Source: Jaenimonas drosophilae (lineage: Eukaryota > Euglenozoa > Kinetoplastea > Trypanosomatida > Trypanosomatidae). Taken from it: 64,000 nucleotides of DNA. Positions 61,033 to 64,000 of this stretch are shown piece after piece. The number at the start of each line of letters is the position of its first letter. Positions within the stretch are counted from its first letter, which is position 1. The translations under genes were made by a program, and so were the position numbers. A model generated the notes under the pieces. The model worked only from the letters and a program-made list of their open reading frames with translations. It was not told the DNA's origin and ran no database searches. The stretch lies in assembly GCA_030849065.1 (NCBI GenBank), contig JASAON010001607.1, positions 26,593 to 90,592 on the forward strand, written 5' to 3'.

Positions 61033-63891
61033 TTAAAAGAAGAGTGCCTCGCGTTGTGGGCGGAGAAGCGCGCACACTGACGCCTCACCGGCGTTCCTCG
61101 CGCGACGGAAGACCTCCGCGAACACGATGGGATCGATGGCGGCAGCGTTCAACGCGCCGCCATCCTCAGCACGTGCCTCTGATGATGAGGAGGACGGATC
61201 CTCTGGTGTCTTGGGGCAGCATCCCCACGATTGCAGCAGCGTGCGTACCTCCGTCCAGCGTTGATTGCGTGCGAGAATGAGGAGCAGCACGCCGTGGCAA
61301 TTGCCACGTGGAGGAGAGGAGTCCGCCGCCACTGCGGTGGCAATACGACGCCACATCATCTTCAATACTTCACTCGAAGCGGATGATGTTGTTGTTGTGT
61401 TGGGCGCGGCGCCTTCAGCGAGGCCGCCGAGTAGCACCGCCATCATCGTCCACGCAATCGGCGGCACAATCACCTCCATGCGGAGCTCCTCGTCCGGTGT
61501 GGAGGAGGCACACATCGCCTCGAGCGCATGAAGAAGGTCAGCCACCTCATTCACGGCATAATGCACCAGTTGGCCGTGGCACTCCACCAACCCTTGGTTT
61601 TTCTCATCCTCATCCCGCAACAACACACGTTGCGTGCATTCCACGGAGCTGGCGTGCACAGCGCTGTTTGTTCTTGGTGCGGAGGACGTGATGATCTCCT
61701 CCATCTCATCCATGGAGGCATCCAAGGCACCATAGAGCTCAGCCTCGCCGTGCTCATCATCATCCACCATCATCGTCTCTGTGGGAGATGATTCTGTTGT
61801 TGCCGTTGTTGTTGTTGGAGCTGCGCCTTCATCATCACGTACCGCCTCTGCTGCGGCCGCGTCAGTGTTGGTGCTGATGTGGCAGGCGTCAATGAGCTGG
61901 CGCTGCCTGCACGCTACGTCCACCGCCACACGCTCCACCATACTCAACGATAGCTGCTGTAGATGCGATACGAGACCGGTATGTGTGTGGCCCTTCTCCG
62001 CACATGAAGATGATCGTGCATCTTCCACGCAGCGCTGCATTCGTGGAAGGCACCGCCGCCAACTTCCCGCCACCAACGTTGATGATGATGATGATGATGA
62101 TGTGGGTGCCTCACAGAGTAAGATGGATTGCAGCTCCACACGCTCTTCAAGCTCCGCCAGCTCCTCCGCACTCAGCCCAGCTCCGTCGCTCACGTTGTTG
62201 TTGTTGTTGCGTGAGACCATTTTGGCAAGGAAGCCACGATCGGAGTGTGCGGCAGCCACAAAGATGGCAGCCTCCGTTGGATCAACCGAAGATGATGATG
62301 ATGTGTTGCGCATAGAGAGGAGGTAGCTACGCGTGCAGGTGTAGGCTGCACGCCAAACATCCGCGTCTGCGGCTCGTACACGTGCCACATGTTGATGCCA
62401 TGAGCTGAGCTCCATCATCAATGCTGCAGCCACGTGGCTCTCATCCACGGATGCATGCGCAGACGATGAAGATGATGATTGAGAGGCCCCATCTCGTGCA
62501 AGGCGATGTCGCAGCTCACGCGCTGCGCCAACAACACGTTGTGTGTGGTAGAGCGCACCAACCTCCACATCACTTACCATCGAAGAACGTCCGTAGTAAA
62601 TCTGTGCCAGAAAATCTGCGGCAAACCGCCGCAGCATCTCCACCGCCAATGTCTTTGCGGCATCGCTGACGAAGCAGCTCGACCACGCCTCCTCTGACAG
62701 TTGCACCACCGTAGATGCTGTTGTTGTTGTTGTTGTTGTTGTTGCTGCTCCTTCTGTGGTGAAGAAACCGGCGCAGAAGAAGACGATGAGTTCACGAAGG
62801 AGCTCCTGGTTCTTTGACTCAGCGGCGCATTGAGCAAAGGCCATGTACAGCCGCAACAACGTACGTAGGCTCTGGAGCAGCACACCATCACCGTAGGGCA
62901 CATCATCGGCGTTGTTGTTGTTGTTCGCCAACGCCGCAGCAGCCTCTGTGGGAATGCCAAAGGCCATCACATCGCTGCACGCGAGAAGCGTCCGGCGAAT
63001 GGCCTCCGTCTGGGCCTCCGCACGTGGAATGAGGAGCTCCTCTGCAGAACGCTCCTTCAGCCAGTTTCGATGCTCATCCTCATCATCATGGCCGTTGAGC
63101 TCCTCATCGTCAAGGAGCTCACGCAGAGGACTGACGGCAGCGAAGAGTAGCTGCATCGCCTCCGCCGCCCTCCACACGGGCTGGTAAATCGTTTCCATAA
63201 GCGTGTGCACGTACACACCATCGGAGAATGATGTACGCGTGGCACCACGTGAAGCAGCAGCCACACCTGATTCATCCTCTGCAAGCGCAATGGCCCGCGC
63301 ATAGAGCTCCTCCATGGGTGATGGGGCAGACATCCATTGGCCGCAAAAACCAAGTTGGTAGGAGCTCTCCGGTAGCACCGCCGCAACGTGTTGATGCAGC
63401 GCATGAATGAGATCCTCCACCAACACCAGTGGGAAGGGAGGTCCTCGAGCCTCGCCAAGAATGTGTGGCACCAGCCACACTTCCAGCGCCTCCACCACCG
63501 CCCCACACCGCAGACTGTGGTGTAGAGCATGATAAATGAGCTCGTCACTCAGCACCTGACCTTGGCCGCGCATCGCATCTCCAATGTCTTGCTGAATTTG
63601 CAGCACATCGCTGCTCTCTCGGGGCGGCAACACATCGGGGCGGAGATGATTCACGCTGCGGAGCTGCTGTACACGCTCGGCCAAGGCAGCCACACGCACG
63701 TGAATGTCGGCACGCATGCGCTCCACATTGGCGATGCCACGGTGTTGGATCGAAAGAAATTTGTCTTCGGAGAAGGGCTGCGGCCGGTAGGCACGTGCCA
63801 CAGGCAGAGGAGGTGGTGGCGATGATGATGATGGCTGGGATGATGTGGATGCGACCGTGGCTGCCACACGCCAAAGTGATGATCGCAACAT
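61033..63891 (-). CDS. Large, probably mitochondrial helical protein, PPR-like in parts
   Basis: 952 residues from ATG 63891, where MLRSSLWRVAATVAST gives a good mitochondrial presequence; the open frame extends 17 codons upstream. Mostly alpha-helical with Ser/Thr/Asn low-complexity inserts (SSSSS, TTTTTTT, NNNN runs). The C-terminus resembles pentatricopeptide repeats: HGVLLLILARNQRWTEVRTLLQSWG, then DPIVFAEVFRRARNAGEASV. An RNA-binding role in mitochondrial RNA processing or in the mitoribosome would fit, since kinetoplastids have many such proteins, but the repeats are too degenerate to be certain. It occupies the right end; 63892-64000 holds only its leader region. Confidence 0.55.
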   Translation of the reverse strand: MLRSSLWRVAATVASTSSQPSSSSPPPPLPVARAYRPQPFSEDKFLSIQHRGIANVERMRADIHVRVAALAERVQQLRSVNHLRPDVLPPRESSDVLQIQQDIGDAMRGQGQVLSDELIYHALHHSLRCGAVVEALEVWLVPHILGEARGPPFPLVLVEDLIHALHQHVAAVLPESSYQLGFCGQWMSAPSPMEELYARAIALAEDESGVAAASRGATRTSFSDGVYVHTLMETIYQPVWRAAEAMQLLFAAVSPLRELLDDEELNGHDDEDEHRNWLKERSAEELLIPRAEAQTEAIRRTLLACSDVMAFGIPTEAAAALANNNNNADDVPYGDGVLLQSLRTLLRLYMAFAQCAAESKNQELLRELIVFFCAGFFTTEGAATTTTTTTTASTVVQLSEEAWSSCFVSDAAKTLAVEMLRRFAADFLAQIYYGRSSMVSDVEVGALYHTQRVVGAARELRHRLARDGASQSSSSSSAHASVDESHVAAALMMELSSWHQHVARVRAADADVWRAAYTCTRSYLLSMRNTSSSSSVDPTEAAIFVAAAHSDRGFLAKMVSRNNNNNVSDGAGLSAEELAELEERVELQSILLCEAPTSSSSSSSTLVAGSWRRCLPRMQRCVEDARSSSCAEKGHTHTGLVSHLQQLSLSMVERVAVDVACRQRQLIDACHISTNTDAAAAEAVRDDEGAAPTTTTATTESSPTETMMVDDDEHGEAELYGALDASMDEMEEIITSSAPRTNSAVHASSVECTQRVLLRDEDEKNQGLVECHGQLVHYAVNEVADLLHALEAMCASSTPDEELRMEVIVPPIAWTMMAVLLGGLAEGAAPNTTTTSSASSEVLKMMWRRIATAVAADSSPPRGNCHGVLLLILARNQRWTEVRTLLQSWGCCPKTPEDPSSSSSEARAEDGGALNAAAIDPIVFAEVFRRARNAGEASVCALLRPQREALFF

Positions 63892-64000
63892 CTCCGCCAC
63901 AAGATGCTGCCTACAACGTACTACGCACATCAACAAGAACACAAGATGAAGATGAAGAAGTACATGGCATACAATGCGGATGACATGTGTGTGCCTACAC

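Overview
The window looks like a piece of a kinetoplastid (euglenozoan) nuclear chromosome, most likely a bodonid or another early-branching kinetoplastid rather than a well-studied trypanosomatid. Supporting points: every convincing protein gene lies on the minus strand as a long uninterrupted reading frame, as in a polycistronic transcription unit; pyrimidine- or CA-rich tracts ending in AG sit just upstream of several start codons, as expected for spliced-leader acceptors; and one gene encodes a glutathionylspermidine/trypanothione synthetase-amidase relative. Species assignment is inference. One N (19627) and a homopolymer-rich stretch near 43.1-44.3 kb point to a draft assembly.

Layout, left to right (transcription runs right to left). 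1-19.3 kb is gene-dense: a truncated two-C2-domain protein, a SET methyltransferase, an amidase with a decayed trypanothione-synthetase domain, a PH plus ARF-like GTPase fusion, the spliceosome factor Clf1/crooked neck, a large nucleoporin-like protein and a coiled-coil protein. 19.3-45 kb is sparse: four large spacers (6.8, 4.4, 2.5 and 5.0 kb) separate a DYRK-like kinase, a WD40 protein of the GNB1L/Asa1 type and a 1080-residue leucine-rich-repeat protein. The last spacer holds two identical plus-strand tRNA-Gln(CTG) genes, eroded protein-like frames and a GC- and homopolymer-rich block. 45-64 kb is dense again: Utp21/WDR36, an alpha-arrestin, a small membrane protein, GINS Psf2, ALG7/DPAGT1, a ZADH2-type reductase, an acidic protein, a DRC9/IQCG-like axonemal protein, an RPA12-type RNA polymerase subunit and two probable mitochondrial proteins.

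Neighbours do not form a pathway. They mix rRNA processing, DNA replication, splicing, N-glycosylation, flagellum and mitochondrial functions, as is usual for kinetoplastid polycistrons. The oddest items are the amidase whose synthetase half has lost recognisable catalytic residues, the PH-ARF fusion with a broken NKxD motif, the DYRK-like kinase with Asp in place of the activation-loop Tyr, a possible 107-nt cis-intron in the acidic-protein gene, and the anomalous tRNA-bearing spacer at 40-45 kb.
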